Origin: Photobacterium jeanii
GTDB lineage: Bacteria; Pseudomonadota; Gammaproteobacteria; Enterobacterales; Vibrionaceae
Direction: 5' to 3'
Assembly: GCF_001650345.1 (NCBI RefSeq)
Contig: NZ_LVHF01000015.1
Location: forward strand, 137,524-201,523
Length of the DNA stretch: 64,000 nt
The notes below the pieces were generated by a model. The model did no database searches, was not told where the DNA came from, and saw nothing but the letters and a program-made list of their open reading frames with translations. This document shows, piece after piece, positions 45,407 to 55,390 of the stretch (positions are counted from its first letter, which is position 1; each line of letters begins with the position of its first letter). A program made the translations under genes and the position numbers.

Positions 45407-46615
45407 ATGAGTAAGGTAACGAAAGTAGTATTAGCCTATTCAGGCGGTCTAGACACCTCGGCCATCATCCCGTGGCTCAAAGAAAATTACGACTGTGAAG
45501 TGGTCGCGTTTGTGGCCGATGTTGGTCAAGGCGAAGAAGAGTTGGCAGGTATTGAGGAAAAGGCTATCGCCTCGGGGGCTTCGGCCTGTCATATCGCCGA
45601 CCTTAAAGAAGAGATGGTTGCAGATTATATCTACCCAAGCCTCAAAACAGGTGCGATCTACGAAGGGAAATACCTGTTGGGCACCTCAATGGCACGCCCG
45701 ATCATTGCTAAAGCGCAGGTGGAATGCGCGTTGGCCGTCGGTGCCGATGCTTTGTGCCACGGTTGTACCGGTAAAGGTAACGATCAGGTTCGTTTTGAAA
45801 GTGCTTATGCCGCCCTTGCGCCACAACTGACGGTCATTGCGCCATGGCGTGAATGGGATTTACGCAGCCGTGAAGCGTTGCTCGATTACTTGGCTGAGCG
45901 TGATATTCCGTGTACCGCTTCGCTTGAGAAAATCTACTCCCGTGACGCGAATGCGTGGCATATCTCTACCGAAGGTGGGGTATTAGAAGAAACCTGGAAT
46001 CAACCTAACGAGTTGTGCTGGGTGTGGACTAAAGATCCTGAGCAAGCGCCAGACCAAGCCGAAACTGTGTCGATTGTGATTGATAAAGGTGAAGTGGTTG
46101 CTGTTGATGGCGAGGCGATGACCCCCTACAACGCCCTGACTTACTTAAATGACAAAGGCGCCGAGCACGGTGTAGGACGTATTGATATCGTTGAAAACCG
46201 CTTGGTAGGGATCAAATCTCGTGGCTGCTATGAAACCCCAGGGGGCACCATCATCAATGAAGCTCTCCGTGCGGTAGAGCAACTGGTGCTGGATAAAGAC
46301 GCGTTCGAGTTTCGTGAAAGCTTGGGACTGAGAGCTTCACACTTGATTTACGATGGTCGTTGGTTTACTCCGTTGTGCAATTCCATCATGGCAGCGGCAC
46401 AAGAACTTGCTCAGGATGTGAGCGGTGAGGTAGTGGTGAAACTGTATAAAGGTCAAGCTACTGTGGTACAGAAGCGCTCGCTCAACAGCTTGTATTCGGA
46501 AGAATTTGCCACCTTTGGTGAAGATGAAGTGTATGACCACAGTCATGCTGGTGGCTTTATCCGCCTTTACTCGCTAGCTAGTCGTATTCGTGCGCTAAAC
46601 AGTCAAAAACAATAA
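45407..46615 (+). CDS. argG: Argininosuccinate synthase
   Basis: ArgG joins citrulline and aspartate with ATP. The 402-aa enzyme has the PP-loop [15 protein letters not shown] (about 10-24), [32 protein letters not shown] and [13 protein letters not shown]. It belongs to the common 400-aa type, not the longer 447-aa E. coli type. It is separated from argB by 126 bp that include GCGGT-ATG-ACCGC and an AT-rich ArgR-like stretch, so an internal promoter is possible. Confidence 0.96.
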   Translation: MSKVTKVVLAYSGGLDTSAIIPWLKENYDCEVVAFVADVGQGEEELAGIEEKAIASGASACHIADLKEEMVADYIYPSLKTGAIYEGKYLLGTSMARPIIAKAQVECALAVGADALCHGCTGKGNDQVRFESAYAALAPQLTVIAPWREWDLRSREALLDYLAERDIPCTASLEKIYSRDANAWHISTEGGVLEETWNQPNELCWVWTKDPEQAPDQAETVSIVIDKGEVVAVDGEAMTPYNALTYLNDKGAEHGVGRIDIVENRLVGIKSRGCYETPGGTIINEALRAVEQLVLDKDAFEFRESLGLRASHLIYDGRWFTPLCNSIMAAAQELAQDVSGEVVVKLYKGQATVVQKRSLNSLYSEEFATFGEDEVYDHSHAGGFIRLYSLASRIRALNSQKQ

Positions 46616-46697
46616 TCAAGTTGCCCGCAGAGTCGGATGTCTGCGGGTGATAACCAGCACTTTTGAGCAAGTCGAGCAGTAAGACAGGAGAGACACC

Positions 46698-48575
46698 ATG
46701 GCATTATGGGGCGGACGTTTTAGTCAGGCAGCTGATACCCGGTTTAAACAATTTAATGATTCCCTACGTTTTGATTACCGCCTTGCGGAGCAAGATATCG
46801 TTGGCTCGATTGCCTGGTCGAAAGCGCTACGCCAAGTGGGGGTGATCAGCGAGCAAGAGCAGCAAAAGCTCGAGCTAGCGTTGAACGAGTTGAAGCTAGC
46901 CGTGATGGAAGATCCTGAGCAGATCCTACGTTCGGATGCTGAAGACATTCATAGTTGGGTTGAACAACAGTTGATCAGCAAAGTGGGAGATTTAGGGAAG
47001 AAGCTGCATACCGGACGTTCGCGTAACGACCAAGTGGCGACTGACTTAAAACTCTGGTGCCGTCAGCAAGGACAACAACTGCTTTTGATGCTCGATAAGC
47101 TGCAAAACCAAATGGTGATGGTTGCCAGAGAGCATCAAACCACCATTCTTCCGGGCTATACCCACTTGCAGCGGGCACAACCGGTCACCTTTGCTCATTG
47201 GTGTTTGGCCTATGTTGAAATGTTCGAGCGTGATTATTCTCGTCTCACCGATGCGCTGGCGAGACTGGATACGTGTCCATTAGGCTCGGGGGCTTTGGCG
47301 GGCACCGCTTATCCGATTGATCGTGAAGAGTTGGCCCACAGCTTGGGCTTTCATCGTGCGACCCGTAACAGCTTGGATTCGGTTTCCGATCGTGACCATG
47401 TGATGGAGCTGCTATCCACGGCGTCGATTTCGATGCTTCACTTATCGCGTTTAGCTGAAGATTTGATTTTCTATAACTCGGGTGAGTCTAACTTTATCGA
47501 ATTGGCCGATACCGTCACCTCGGGCTCTTCTTTGATGCCACAAAAGAAAAACCCGGATGCCTTGGAGTTGATCCGTGGTAAGTGTGGTCGGGTTTATGGC
47601 GCCATGGCTGGGATGATGATGACAGTCAAAGCTCTACCGTTGGCGTACAACAAAGACATGCAAGAAGATAAAGAAGGCTTATTCGACGCCCTCGATAGCT
47701 GGCACGATTGCATGGAAATGGCGGCGCTTTGTTTCGACGGGATCAAGGTGAACAAAGACCGGACTTTGGAAGCGGCGATGCAAGGCTATTCTAACGCCAC
47801 CGAGTTGGCAGATTATTTAGTGGCGAAAGGGATCCCGTTCCGTGAAGCGCACCATATCGTGGGTGTCGCCGTGGTGGCTGCCATTGAGAAGGGCTGCGCG
47901 TTGGAAGAATTATCGCTAGCGGAAATGCAGCAGTTCTCGCCAGTGATAGACGCGGATGTGTACCCAATCTTAACTATCGAGTCGTGTTTGGAAAAACGGT
48001 GCGCTTTGGGTGGGGTTGCTCCTAACCAAGTAGACCATGCGATTGGCCAAGCAGAAAAACGACTTGAAAAACGCTACTCTCCGGGAGTGAAAGTTCGCGG
48101 TGCGCGGTTAACCGACTTAGATGCGATTGAAGGCATGGTGTCGTACTGGTCAGGGCTTGGTGAGAACCTTCCTCGTAAACGCAATGAATTGGTGCGAGAT
48201 ATTGGTTCGTTTGCGGTGGCGGAGCACCACGGTACTGTAACAGGGTGTGCATCGCTGTATGTGTATGATTCTGGTTTGGCAGAAATCCGCTCGCTAGGAG
48301 TCGAAGCGGGGTGGCAGAGCCAAGGGCAAGGAAAGGCCATTGTTGAATACTTGATTGAGAAAGCGTCACAAATGGCGATCAAGCGAGTGTTTGTATTAAC
48401 TCGGGTGCCTGAGTTCTTTATGAAGCAAGCCTTTGTGCCAACCTCGAAGTCACTGCTGCCCGAAAAAGTGATGAAAGATTGCGACCGCTGCCCACGCTTA
48501 CATGCGTGTGATGAAGTGGCACTGGAAGTGAGACTGGATAATGAACAAGTGATCCCTTCGGTGCATGTTGCTTAA
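46698..48575 (+). CDS. argH: Argininosuccinate lyase fused to N-acetylglutamate synthase-like GNAT domain, ArgH(A)
   Basis: The N-terminal 458 residues are a complete argininosuccinate lyase ([39 protein letters not shown]; catalytic loop [19 protein letters not shown]). Residues from about 463 to 625 form a GNAT acetyltransferase ([19 protein letters not shown]; acetyl-CoA loop [10 protein letters not shown]) with a cysteine group C-x2-C-x5-C in [10 protein letters not shown]. This argH(A) fusion is described in Vibrionaceae and Moritella, where the second domain supplies acetylglutamate synthase activity. It combines the first and last steps of the pathway in one protein. The reading frame is intact across the junction. 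Confidence 0.95.
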   Translation: MALWGGRFSQAADTRFKQFNDSLRFDYRLAEQDIVGSIAWSKALRQVGVISEQEQQKLELALNELKLAVMEDPEQILRSDAEDIHSWVEQQLISKVGDLGKKLHTGRSRNDQVATDLKLWCRQQGQQLLLMLDKLQNQMVMVAREHQTTILPGYTHLQRAQPVTFAHWCLAYVEMFERDYSRLTDALARLDTCPLGSGALAGTAYPIDREELAHSLGFHRATRNSLDSVSDRDHVMELLSTASISMLHLSRLAEDLIFYNSGESNFIELADTVTSGSSLMPQKKNPDALELIRGKCGRVYGAMAGMMMTVKALPLAYNKDMQEDKEGLFDALDSWHDCMEMAALCFDGIKVNKDRTLEAAMQGYSNATELADYLVAKGIPFREAHHIVGVAVVAAIEKGCALEELSLAEMQQFSPVIDADVYPILTIESCLEKRCALGGVAPNQVDHAIGQAEKRLEKRYSPGVKVRGARLTDLDAIEGMVSYWSGLGENLPRKRNELVRDIGSFAVAEHHGTVTGCASLYVYDSGLAEIRSLGVEAGWQSQGQGKAIVEYLIEKASQMAIKRVFVLTRVPEFFMKQAFVPTSKSLLPEKVMKDCDRCPRLHACDEVALEVRLDNEQVIPSVHVA

Positions 48576-48642
48576 CAGGGAGAGTGCTTAGCAGGGTGAG
48601 TACTTAACGACTTGTGGCACCAGTAAACACAATTGAAACGGC

Positions 48643-48675
48643 AAAGCCTGATCCCTCGGATCAGGCTTTCTTTTT
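48643..48675 (+). terminator. Terminator after argH(A)
   Basis: AAAGCCTGATCC-CTC-GGATCAGGCTTT, followed by CTTTTT. The stem overlaps the stop codon of the convergent DUF3624 gene. Confidence 0.9.
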
Positions 48676-48906
48676 GAGGTAACGATGCAATGCCACCACA
48701 AAGTGGGTGAGCAGTAGTGCACTAAAGGCGCTGGCAGCAAAAATAAGGGTAATGGATTCAACACTCGTTGGTTGTTCGCGATAGCGCCATCCCCACACCA
48801 ACCAGCTAAACAGACTCAAAGCGGTGAGCTGCCACATGCACTGCTTGCAGCGTCCAAGCTTTTGCTTAAAGCGTGCGTGTTTATCCCGACAAGTGGTGCA
48901 GCCCAT
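48661..48906 (-). CDS. DUF3624-type small membrane protein
   Basis: An 81-aa protein starting MGCTTCRDKHARFKQKLGRCKQCMWQL. It has two membrane helices (about residues 25-42 and 50-73) and an N-terminal cysteine set C-x2-C-x13-C-x2-C that could bind metal. It resembles the vibrio DUF3624 family. I chose the ATG at 48906 with AGGA upstream; a 66-residue extension to 49104 is implausible. It is convergent with argH and downstream of the disulfide reductase, but separated from it by a terminator. Function unknown. Confidence 0.75.
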   Translation of the reverse strand: MGCTTCRDKHARFKQKLGRCKQCMWQLTALSLFSWLVWGWRYREQPTSVESITLIFAASAFSALLLTHFVVALHRYLKKKA

Positions 48907-49073
48907 GAGCGTTAATCCTGAAATAAAGAAAGTGAAGTGTTGTAGATAACAGTGGCACTGAACTTCAACACCGTTATCAATATTACTTTCAAACATGATA
49001 CCAACGGAGTGAAGGGCTGATCCAGTCAGTGCGTACAGCATTGGATAGGGAATTGAGACGGAATGAATTGGAA

Positions 49074-49101
49074 TAAAAAAAGCCTTCACTGAGGGTGAAG
49101 G
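49074..49101 (-). terminator. Terminator after the disulfide reductase gene
   Basis: On the minus strand GCCTTCAC-CCTCA-GTGAAGGC is followed by TTTTTTT, about 150 bp beyond the gene's stop. Confidence 0.88.
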
Positions 49102-49253
49102 CAAGTGCAGGGGAGAGGTTCGGTGGAGAGTGAACCTAGTGTTGCATGTCGCTACTGACGCATAGCGTTATCATTATTATTGGTAAAGGTACGTTTCCCG
49201 ATAGTGCTAGTGATTAGCGACTGCTGTTGGGACAGCCGCTAATCGTTGTGGCA

Positions 49254-50705
49254 TTAACAACCTGGGCCACAATCCAGGCAGTGCTTGATCATTTCAGGAC
49301 CAAGGTGCAGTTTTGCATTGAGGTCGCGTAGTGCGGTACGTACCCCTTCCTCAATCACTGGGTGGTAGAAAGGCATATCTAACATTTCAGCCACGGTCAT
49401 CTTGTTCTGGTGCGCCCAAGCGAGGAGGTGGGCAAGGTGTTCTGCGTTCGGGCCCATCATTTCTGCACCCAAGAAGCGACCTGTACCTTGTTCACCGTAA
49501 ACGTTCAGCATCCCTTTGTTGCGTAGCATGACGCGAGAACGACCTTGGTTTTCAAAAGACACGGTGCCGGTTTCAAAACAGCCACATGAGCCTAGGCGGT
49601 CTGTGATTTCTTTATACGTCTCACCCACCATGGCAATTTGTGGATCTGAGAACACGGCTGAGATTTTTGAGCGACGTAGGCCAGCTCGAATATCTGGGAA
49701 GCGACCTGCGTTGTCACCTGCAATACGACCTTGGTCTGCCGCTTCGTGCAAAAGCGGTAACTGGTTGCTGGCATCACCCGCAATGAAAATGCTTGGTACT
49801 GATGTTTGCAGGGTGTAGTGGTCAGCCACTGGAACACCGCGTGCATCTAGCGTCAGGTTGGCATTTTCAATCGCCAGTTTGTCGACATTCGGGCGACGAC
49901 CCGTTGCTGCTAGGACGTAGTCAACCATGATGGTGGTTAGCTCGCCTGATTTATCGAGGTATTGGATTTCAACCTGATCGCCTTGGCGTTTCATGCTCTC
50001 TACTTTTACATCAGCATCCAAGTAGAATTCTTCGTTAAAGGCTTTGTCGGCGTAAGCCATGACTTCAGGGTCGGTTAGCGGACCGACTTGACCACCTAAG
50101 CCAAACATAGTGACGTCAACACCTAAACGCTTTAGGGCTTGACCTAGCTCTAGACCGATAACGCCTGGGCCGAATACGGCTACCGATTGTGGTAGATCGT
50201 CCCACTCGAATACGTCATCGTTAATGATCAGACGATCACCTAGCTCGTTCCATACTGCTGGGTAAGCAGGACGAGAGCCGGTCGCAATCACAATACGCTT
50301 AGCCGTGATGGTGGTGTGGTCGTCTACGGTTAGGGTATTGGCATCTACAAATTGAGCGTAGCCAGCAACTTTGTCTTCTGCTGGGATTTCATCTACGCCT
50401 TCAAGTACGAAGCCAACAAAACGGTCACGTTCACGTTTTACACGATCCATCACTTCGCGACCGTTGATAAGGATTTCACCTTGCGGGTGGACACCGAACG
50501 CTGGTGCTTTTTCAATTTGATGTACGCTTTCAGCGGCAGCAATTAATAACTTAGATGGCATACAACCAACACGTGCACAGGTAGTGCCGTAAGGGCCGCC
50601 TTCGATCATCACAACACTATCAGTGTGTGCTTTTGCTGCGCGGTAAGCACCTAAGCCTGCAGTACCACCACCAATTACAGCTACATCAACGTTCAGGGTT
50701 TTCAT
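49254..50705 (-). CDS. FAD-dependent disulfide reductase, dihydrolipoyl dehydrogenase family, with C-terminal Cys tail
   Basis: The 483-aa pyridine nucleotide-disulfide oxidoreductase has an FAD motif (VIGGGTAGLGAYRAA, about 8-22). Its redox disulfide is the unusual C-x4-C in TTCARVGCMPSK, and its NAD(P) motif is FGPGVIGLELG. A second FAD block (FIAGDAS) and a dimerisation domain follow (FYHPVIEEGVRTALRDL). The tail ends HCLDCGPGC, giving a C-x2-C-x3-C set at the extreme C-terminus, reminiscent of reductases that relay electrons through a C-terminal dithiol. No pyruvate or oxoglutarate dehydrogenase genes are nearby; it follows the Prx-Grx gene by 69 bp. Confidence 0.88.
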   Translation of the reverse strand: MKTLNVDVAVIGGGTAGLGAYRAAKAHTDSVVMIEGGPYGTTCARVGCMPSKLLIAAAESVHQIEKAPAFGVHPQGEILINGREVMDRVKRERDRFVGFVLEGVDEIPAEDKVAGYAQFVDANTLTVDDHTTITAKRIVIATGSRPAYPAVWNELGDRLIINDDVFEWDDLPQSVAVFGPGVIGLELGQALKRLGVDVTMFGLGGQVGPLTDPEVMAYADKAFNEEFYLDADVKVESMKRQGDQVEIQYLDKSGELTTIMVDYVLAATGRRPNVDKLAIENANLTLDARGVPVADHYTLQTSVPSIFIAGDASNQLPLLHEAADQGRIAGDNAGRFPDIRAGLRRSKISAVFSDPQIAMVGETYKEITDRLGSCGCFETGTVSFENQGRSRVMLRNKGMLNVYGEQGTGRFLGAEMMGPNAEHLAHLLAWAHQNKMTVAEMLDMPFYHPVIEEGVRTALRDLNAKLHLGPEMIKHCLDCGPGC

Positions 50706-50727
50706 TGTTTCTCTCCACTCGCAGGGT

Positions 50728-50749
50728 GGTGGGGCCAAGGCGCCCCACC
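50728..50749 (-). promoter_or_regulatory. Inverted repeat between the Prx-Grx and disulfide reductase genes
   Basis: GGTGGGGC-N6-GCCCCACC is a perfect 8-bp GC-rich hairpin without a following T run, so it is more likely an mRNA stabilising or processing element than a terminator. Confidence 0.45.
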
Positions 50750-50774
50750 TAAAATCACTTGTTGTTACGTAAAC

Positions 50775-51506
50775 TTATTTGTTTAGGTAGCTTTCTAGTT
50801 CTTCGCTACCGCCGATGTGCTGACCACCGATGAAGACTTGTGGCACTGTAGTGCGACCGCTGATAGCGCGTAAGCTTACTGTGGTTGCATCTTTACCTAG
50901 TACCACTTCTTCATACTGCAGACCGTGGTCGATTAGGTTTTGTTTCGCTTTGGCACAGAAAGGACAACCTGGTTTAGTAAATACCGTGATTGACTGTTGT
51001 AGTTTGTGCTCTGGTGCGATGTAGCTCAGCATAGTGTCAGCGTCAGATACTTTGAACGGGTCGCCTGGTTCGTCGTTTTCGATGAACATTTTCTCTACTA
51101 CGCCGTTCTTCACTAGCATGCTGTAACGCCATGAACGCTTACCAAAGCCTAGGTCATTTTTGTCTACTAGCATGCCCATGCCATCGGTGAACTCGCCGTT
51201 ACCGTCAGGGATGAAAGTGATGTTTTCTGCTTCTTGGTCATTCTTCCATGCGTTCATTACGAAGGTGTCGTTTACCGATACACAAAGAATGTCATCTACG
51301 CCGTGCTCAGCAAATACTGATGCTAGCTCGTTGTAACGCGGTAGGTGGCTAGAAGAACATGTTGGTGTGAAAGCGCCTGGTAGGCTGAAAACAATCACAG
51401 TTTTATTAGCGAATAGTTCTTCTGTTGTTACGTTAACCCATTGGTCACCTTGGCGAGTTGGGAAAGTAACTTGTGGTACTGCTTGACCTTCTTTAGATGC
51501 GAACAT
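50775..51506 (-). CDS. Peroxiredoxin-glutaredoxin fusion protein
   Basis: A 243-aa hybrid peroxidase. Residues 1 to about 165 are a Prx5-type peroxiredoxin with peroxidatic Cys50 in [15 protein letters not shown]. Residues about 172-243 are a glutaredoxin with CPFC (Cys181 and Cys184), [15 protein letters not shown]. Such hybrids reduce peroxides with glutathione in Haemophilus and vibrios. It is divergent from oxyR, across a clear OxyR site, and precedes the disulfide reductase gene. Confidence 0.94.
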   Translation of the reverse strand: MFASKEGQAVPQVTFPTRQGDQWVNVTTEELFANKTVIVFSLPGAFTPTCSSSHLPRYNELASVFAEHGVDDILCVSVNDTFVMNAWKNDQEAENITFIPDGNGEFTDGMGMLVDKNDLGFGKRSWRYSMLVKNGVVEKMFIENDEPGDPFKVSDADTMLSYIAPEHKLQQSITVFTKPGCPFCAKAKQNLIDHGLQYEEVVLGKDATTVSLRAISGRTTVPQVFIGGQHIGGSEELESYLNK

Positions 51507-51620
51507 AGGAAAATCCTCAATTTGTGTTTGTTAGTTTAGGTTGTCTATTTCAACCGGAAGTTATTTCGTCTTGTTCCCTGTTGATGTGTGTATTATGTCG
51601 AGAAGTTATTGATAGCTCTA

Positions 51621-51657
51621 ACTGTTTAAAGCTATAGTTTTGATAGGTATTACCTAT
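51621..51657. promoter_or_regulatory. OxyR binding site between the Prx-Grx gene and oxyR
   Basis: The four-element motif reads ACTG-N7-CTAT-N7-ATAG-N7-CTAT. Three of four elements match ATAG-N7-CTAT-N7-ATAG-N7-CTAT exactly and the spacing is exact. It lies 115 bp from the Prx-Grx start and 69 bp from oxyR, suited to peroxide induction and autoregulation. Confidence 0.82.
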
Positions 51658-51726
51658 CAACTATGATGGTACTCATTTGGAGATACCTTTATTCTGATTG
51701 GTGTCTCGATTTAGGGTGGTGATGAG

Positions 51727-52650
51727 ATGAATATTCGAGATTTAGAATACTTGGTGGCGTTGTCGGAGCATTTGCACTTTCGTAAAGCCGCAGAAGCGTG
51801 CTTTGTGAGTCAACCGACATTGAGTGCCCAGATCCGTAAGCTGGAAGACGAGCTTGGGGTGGCATTACTTGAGCGCACCAGTCGACGGGTGCTGTTTACT
51901 GATGCAGGGCTTAAGTTGGTCGAGCAAGCGCAAAAAGTACTGTTGGAAGTGAAAGTGCTAACTGAGCTTGCCAGTCAGCAAGGCGATAGCATGGCGGGGC
52001 CATTGCATGTTGGTTTTATTCCAACCGTCGGACCTTATTTGCTGCCGAAAGTGATCCCTTTGCTGAAAGAGCAGTTTCCTCAGCTAGAGCTATTTTTGCA
52101 CGAAGCGCAAACGCATCAGCTGGTGGCGCAATTGGAAACCGGTAAGCTTGATTGCATTATTTTGGCTGCCGTAAAAGAGAGCGAGCCCTTTGTGGAGTTG
52201 CCACTGTACGACGAACCTATGGTGCTGGCTGTGCCTGAGCTGCATAACTGGGCCAAAGAGCCTGAGTTATCAATGCTGGAATTGAATGGTGAAACCTTGT
52301 TGATGCTGGGAGACGGTCACTGTTTGCGCGATCAGGCGATGGGCTTTTGTTTTGCGGCAGGGGCTAACGAAGATGGCAGTTTTAAAGCCACCAGTTTAGA
52401 AACCCTGCGTAATATGGTTGCAGCAGGTGGGGGGATTACTTTGTTGCCTCAGCTAGCTACCCCCAAAGAAGCGGTACGTGATGGGGTGTGTTATGTCCGT
52501 TTGCACGATCCTGAGCCAACCCGCTTGATCACCTTGGCGTATCGCCCTGGCTCGCCACTGCGTGGGCGTTACGAGAAAATTGCTACAGCGATCAATCAGC
52601 ATATGACGAAGGTACTAACTCCGCATAGCGAGTTGGATGCCGCCAGTTAA
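51727..52650 (+). CDS. oxyR: Peroxide-sensing LysR-type regulator OxyR
   Basis: OxyR is activated by an intramolecular disulfide. The 307-aa protein has the LysR helix-turn-helix (about 1-60; MNIRDLEYLVALSEHLHFRK, SQPTLSAQIRKLEDELG). The redox cysteines are at exactly the E. coli positions, Cys199 and Cys208, in GDGHCLRDQAMGFC. TSLETLRNMVAAGGGITLLP is also conserved. It is divergent from the Prx-Grx gene with the OxyR site between, and its own terminator follows. Confidence 0.96.
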   Translation: MNIRDLEYLVALSEHLHFRKAAEACFVSQPTLSAQIRKLEDELGVALLERTSRRVLFTDAGLKLVEQAQKVLLEVKVLTELASQQGDSMAGPLHVGFIPTVGPYLLPKVIPLLKEQFPQLELFLHEAQTHQLVAQLETGKLDCIILAAVKESEPFVELPLYDEPMVLAVPELHNWAKEPELSMLELNGETLLMLGDGHCLRDQAMGFCFAAGANEDGSFKATSLETLRNMVAAGGGITLLPQLATPKEAVRDGVCYVRLHDPEPTRLITLAYRPGSPLRGRYEKIATAINQHMTKVLTPHSELDAAS

Positions 52651-52654
52651 ATAC

Positions 52655-52686
52655 ACAAAGAGCGCCAATCGGCGCTCTTTGTTTTT
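52655..52686 (+). terminator. Terminator after oxyR
   Basis: ACAAAGAGCGCC-AATC-GGCGCTCTTTGT, a perfect 12-bp stem followed by TTTT; it lies between oxyR and convergent mrcA. Confidence 0.92.
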
Positions 52687-52709
52687 ATGGCAGTACTTGT
52701 GTGGGTTGA

Positions 52710-55247
52710 TCAGAACAGCTCTTCTTCGCCATTGGATTCAAACACACTGCCTGCTGGACTTTGGGTGGCGTACTCGGTTGGCTCGGTGCCACGCTTGAAG
52801 TATTCAAACATCGAGGTGTAATCGGTACGCTGGGTTAGTAAGCCCGTTTCGCGGTCGATACGCACCCGTACAATGCTTGGTGGTACTTGTTTGCGCTGTT
52901 GCGGCACATCTTCCAGTGCAACTTTCATAAAGTTCACCCATGCCGGTTGCGCGGTTTTCGCGCCTGCTTCTGCGCCCGAGATTTGGTTTTTATCCAGATT
53001 GTTGTTCCACGCGGTGCGTCCGAGTTCACGTCTGTGATCATCAAAGCCAACCCAAACAGTCGCGACGATATTCGGGCCAAAGCCTGCATACCATGCATCT
53101 TTCGAGTTGTTGGTGGTACCTGTCTTACCGCCGATATCACGACGCTTAAGAACCTGACCACGCCAGCCTGTGCCATTCCAACCACTGCCGTGCTTCCAAC
53201 TACCCCCGCCCCAGATATTGCTCTCTAGCATTTCACGTACTAAGAACGCATTTTGCTCAGAGATCACTTGTGGTGCGTAGTGCACAGGTTGCTGATCGCT
53301 TGGCAAATTGGTGTCGGTCGTTGACAGTGACTCTTCGTTAATCGCGATGTCGTTCAGTACCGCTGAGCTAGCTGGCTTGTTTTGACCATTTTGCTGCTGG
53401 CACTCGCTGTTACAGACTACACTCGGGTTTGCTTGGTACACCAAGTTACCGTAAGGGTCTTCAACTCGTTCGATAAAGTAAGGCTCAACGAAGTAACCAC
53501 CGTTAGCGAATACCGAGAAACCTTGCGCCATTTCTAGTGGTGTTAAACTGCCGGCACCAAGTGCGATAGCTTCAGCACGTGGTAAATCTTGGCGTTTAAA
53601 ACCAAAACGCGTGAGGTAGCTAATCGCAGGATCTAAGCCCACACTACGCAGTACACGTACCGCCATTACGTTCTTCGATTGGGCTAAACCAAGACGAAGT
53701 CGAGTAGGGCCGTTGTATGTCGGTGGTGAGTTCTTCGGACGCCATGCGGTGCCTTGGCTCTCATCCCAACGGTTGATTGGTGCATCGTTGACCAAGGTTG
53801 CCAGTGTCATGCCATTATCCAGCGCCGCTGAATAAATGAAGGGTTTGATGCTTGAACCAACTTGACGAATCGATTGAGTGGCACGGTTAAACTTGCTGTG
53901 CACAAAGTTAAAGCCCCCCACCATTGCCTGTACCGCACCATTTTGTGGTGAGACCGCAATAAAGGCGGTGTTGGCATCTGGTACTTGGCTTAGTACCCAT
54001 TTATCTTCTTTTGGTTGTACCCACACTTGCTGACCGGCTTTCAGAATATCCGCCGCTGTTTTCGGTACGCCCGCTTGGCGATTGTCGGTTTTGAAACGAC
54101 GCGCCCACTTCATGCCATCCCACTCAAGTGTGATGGCTTGGTTATCTTCGATCAGCGCTTGTGCCGTTTTGCCTTCGACTTTGGTGATCACTGCTGCACG
54201 TAGTTCACCGTAGCTTGGCTGCTTATCCAAGTGCTTAGCAATTTTCTGGTTGTCCCATGCCGGTGCACCCGGTTGCCATAGGGTCGCTACCGCACCACGG
54301 TAACCGTGACGTTGGTCGTATTGCAGTAAGTTGTTGATGGTCGCTTGCTGCGCCGCTTTTTGTAGTTTGGCATTCACTGTGGTGTAGATGCGCATCCCTG
54401 AGGTGTAAGCATCTTCGCCGTAGCGTTCTACCATCCATGCGCGAGCACGCTCTGCAAAATAAGGCGCGTTTAGTTCGATTTCAGCACCGTGGTAGCGGGC
54501 TACAATCGGTTCGTTGCGTGCTTGGTCGTATTCGGCTTGGCTAATGTAGCGCTCATCAAGCATACGGCGGAGTACCACATTGCGACGAGTGGTTGAGCGA
54601 TCCAACGAGTAGAGTGGATTCATGGTCGATGGTGCTTTCGGTAGACCGGCAATCACCGCAATTTCGCTGAGGGTGAGCTGGTTGACCTCTTTACCAAAGT
54701 ACACCTGTGCCGCAGCACCCACACCGTAAGCGCGGTAGCCAAGGTAGATTTTGTTGAGATAAAGCTCAAGGATCTCATCTTTACTTAGCAGTTGCTCGAT
54801 GTGGATAGCGATAAAAATCTCTTTGATTTTACGCATGATCTTCTTCTCGTTAGAAAGGAAGAAGTTACGAGCTAGCTGTTGAGTAATGGTACTCGCCCCT
54901 TGTTTGGCCGAGCCTGACGTTGCCACGACAAAGGCCGCACGGGCAATACCGATTGGGTCGATCCCTGGGTGTTCGTAGTAGCGACTGTCTTCTGTCGCAA
55001 TAAATGCATTGAGCATTTGTGGTGGAATGTCTTTTAATTCCAGAGGGATACGACGCTTTTCACCAAACTGAGAAATCAGTTGACCATCAGAGCTGAACAC
55101 CTGCATTGGCGTCTGTAATTCGACATTTTTGAGGGTCGCTACATCTGGTAGTTCCGGTTTTACATAGAGGTAAAAGCCGAAAATTGTACCGACTCCAAGA
55201 ATTATGCAAATTAATGCAAGTATTAGTAATCGCTTTATGAACTTCAC
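52710..55247 (-). CDS. mrcA: Penicillin-binding protein 1A
   Basis: A bifunctional peptidoglycan synthase in the inner membrane. The 845-aa protein has one N-terminal membrane helix (about 7-28), a GT51 transglycosylase domain (about 55-225; catalytic EDSRYYEHPGID, GASTITQQLARNFFLS), an OB-like insert, and a transpeptidase domain. The transpeptidase has the SxxK serine in VGSSIKPFIYSAALD, SxN in SKN, and KTGTTN. It is divergent from pilM with about 140 bp between, the classic enterobacterial and vibrio arrangement. Confidence 0.96.
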   Translation of the reverse strand: MKFIKRLLILALICIILGVGTIFGFYLYVKPELPDVATLKNVELQTPMQVFSSDGQLISQFGEKRRIPLELKDIPPQMLNAFIATEDSRYYEHPGIDPIGIARAAFVVATSGSAKQGASTITQQLARNFFLSNEKKIMRKIKEIFIAIHIEQLLSKDEILELYLNKIYLGYRAYGVGAAAQVYFGKEVNQLTLSEIAVIAGLPKAPSTMNPLYSLDRSTTRRNVVLRRMLDERYISQAEYDQARNEPIVARYHGAEIELNAPYFAERARAWMVERYGEDAYTSGMRIYTTVNAKLQKAAQQATINNLLQYDQRHGYRGAVATLWQPGAPAWDNQKIAKHLDKQPSYGELRAAVITKVEGKTAQALIEDNQAITLEWDGMKWARRFKTDNRQAGVPKTAADILKAGQQVWVQPKEDKWVLSQVPDANTAFIAVSPQNGAVQAMVGGFNFVHSKFNRATQSIRQVGSSIKPFIYSAALDNGMTLATLVNDAPINRWDESQGTAWRPKNSPPTYNGPTRLRLGLAQSKNVMAVRVLRSVGLDPAISYLTRFGFKRQDLPRAEAIALGAGSLTPLEMAQGFSVFANGGYFVEPYFIERVEDPYGNLVYQANPSVVCNSECQQQNGQNKPASSAVLNDIAINEESLSTTDTNLPSDQQPVHYAPQVISEQNAFLVREMLESNIWGGGSWKHGSGWNGTGWRGQVLKRRDIGGKTGTTNNSKDAWYAGFGPNIVATVWVGFDDHRRELGRTAWNNNLDKNQISGAEAGAKTAQPAWVNFMKVALEDVPQQRKQVPPSIVRVRIDRETGLLTQRTDYTSMFEYFKRGTEPTEYATQSPAGSVFESNGEEELF

Positions 55248-55390
55248 TTGAGAATTCCCGTTACGCCATCATTCGACCGTTCAATATCTTACAGCCAATA
55301 GTATAAAGATAACTTCATTAAAATTAACGCCATCGATGGTGTTATTTGAATTTATTTGCTTTTTCACTATTCAAGGGAGCATCGTGCGGT

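Noticed and set aside
48907..49104. 66-residue extension of the DUF3624 gene
   Set aside because: It crosses the terminator of the upstream disulfide reductase gene (49074-49101), and the family start is at 48906.
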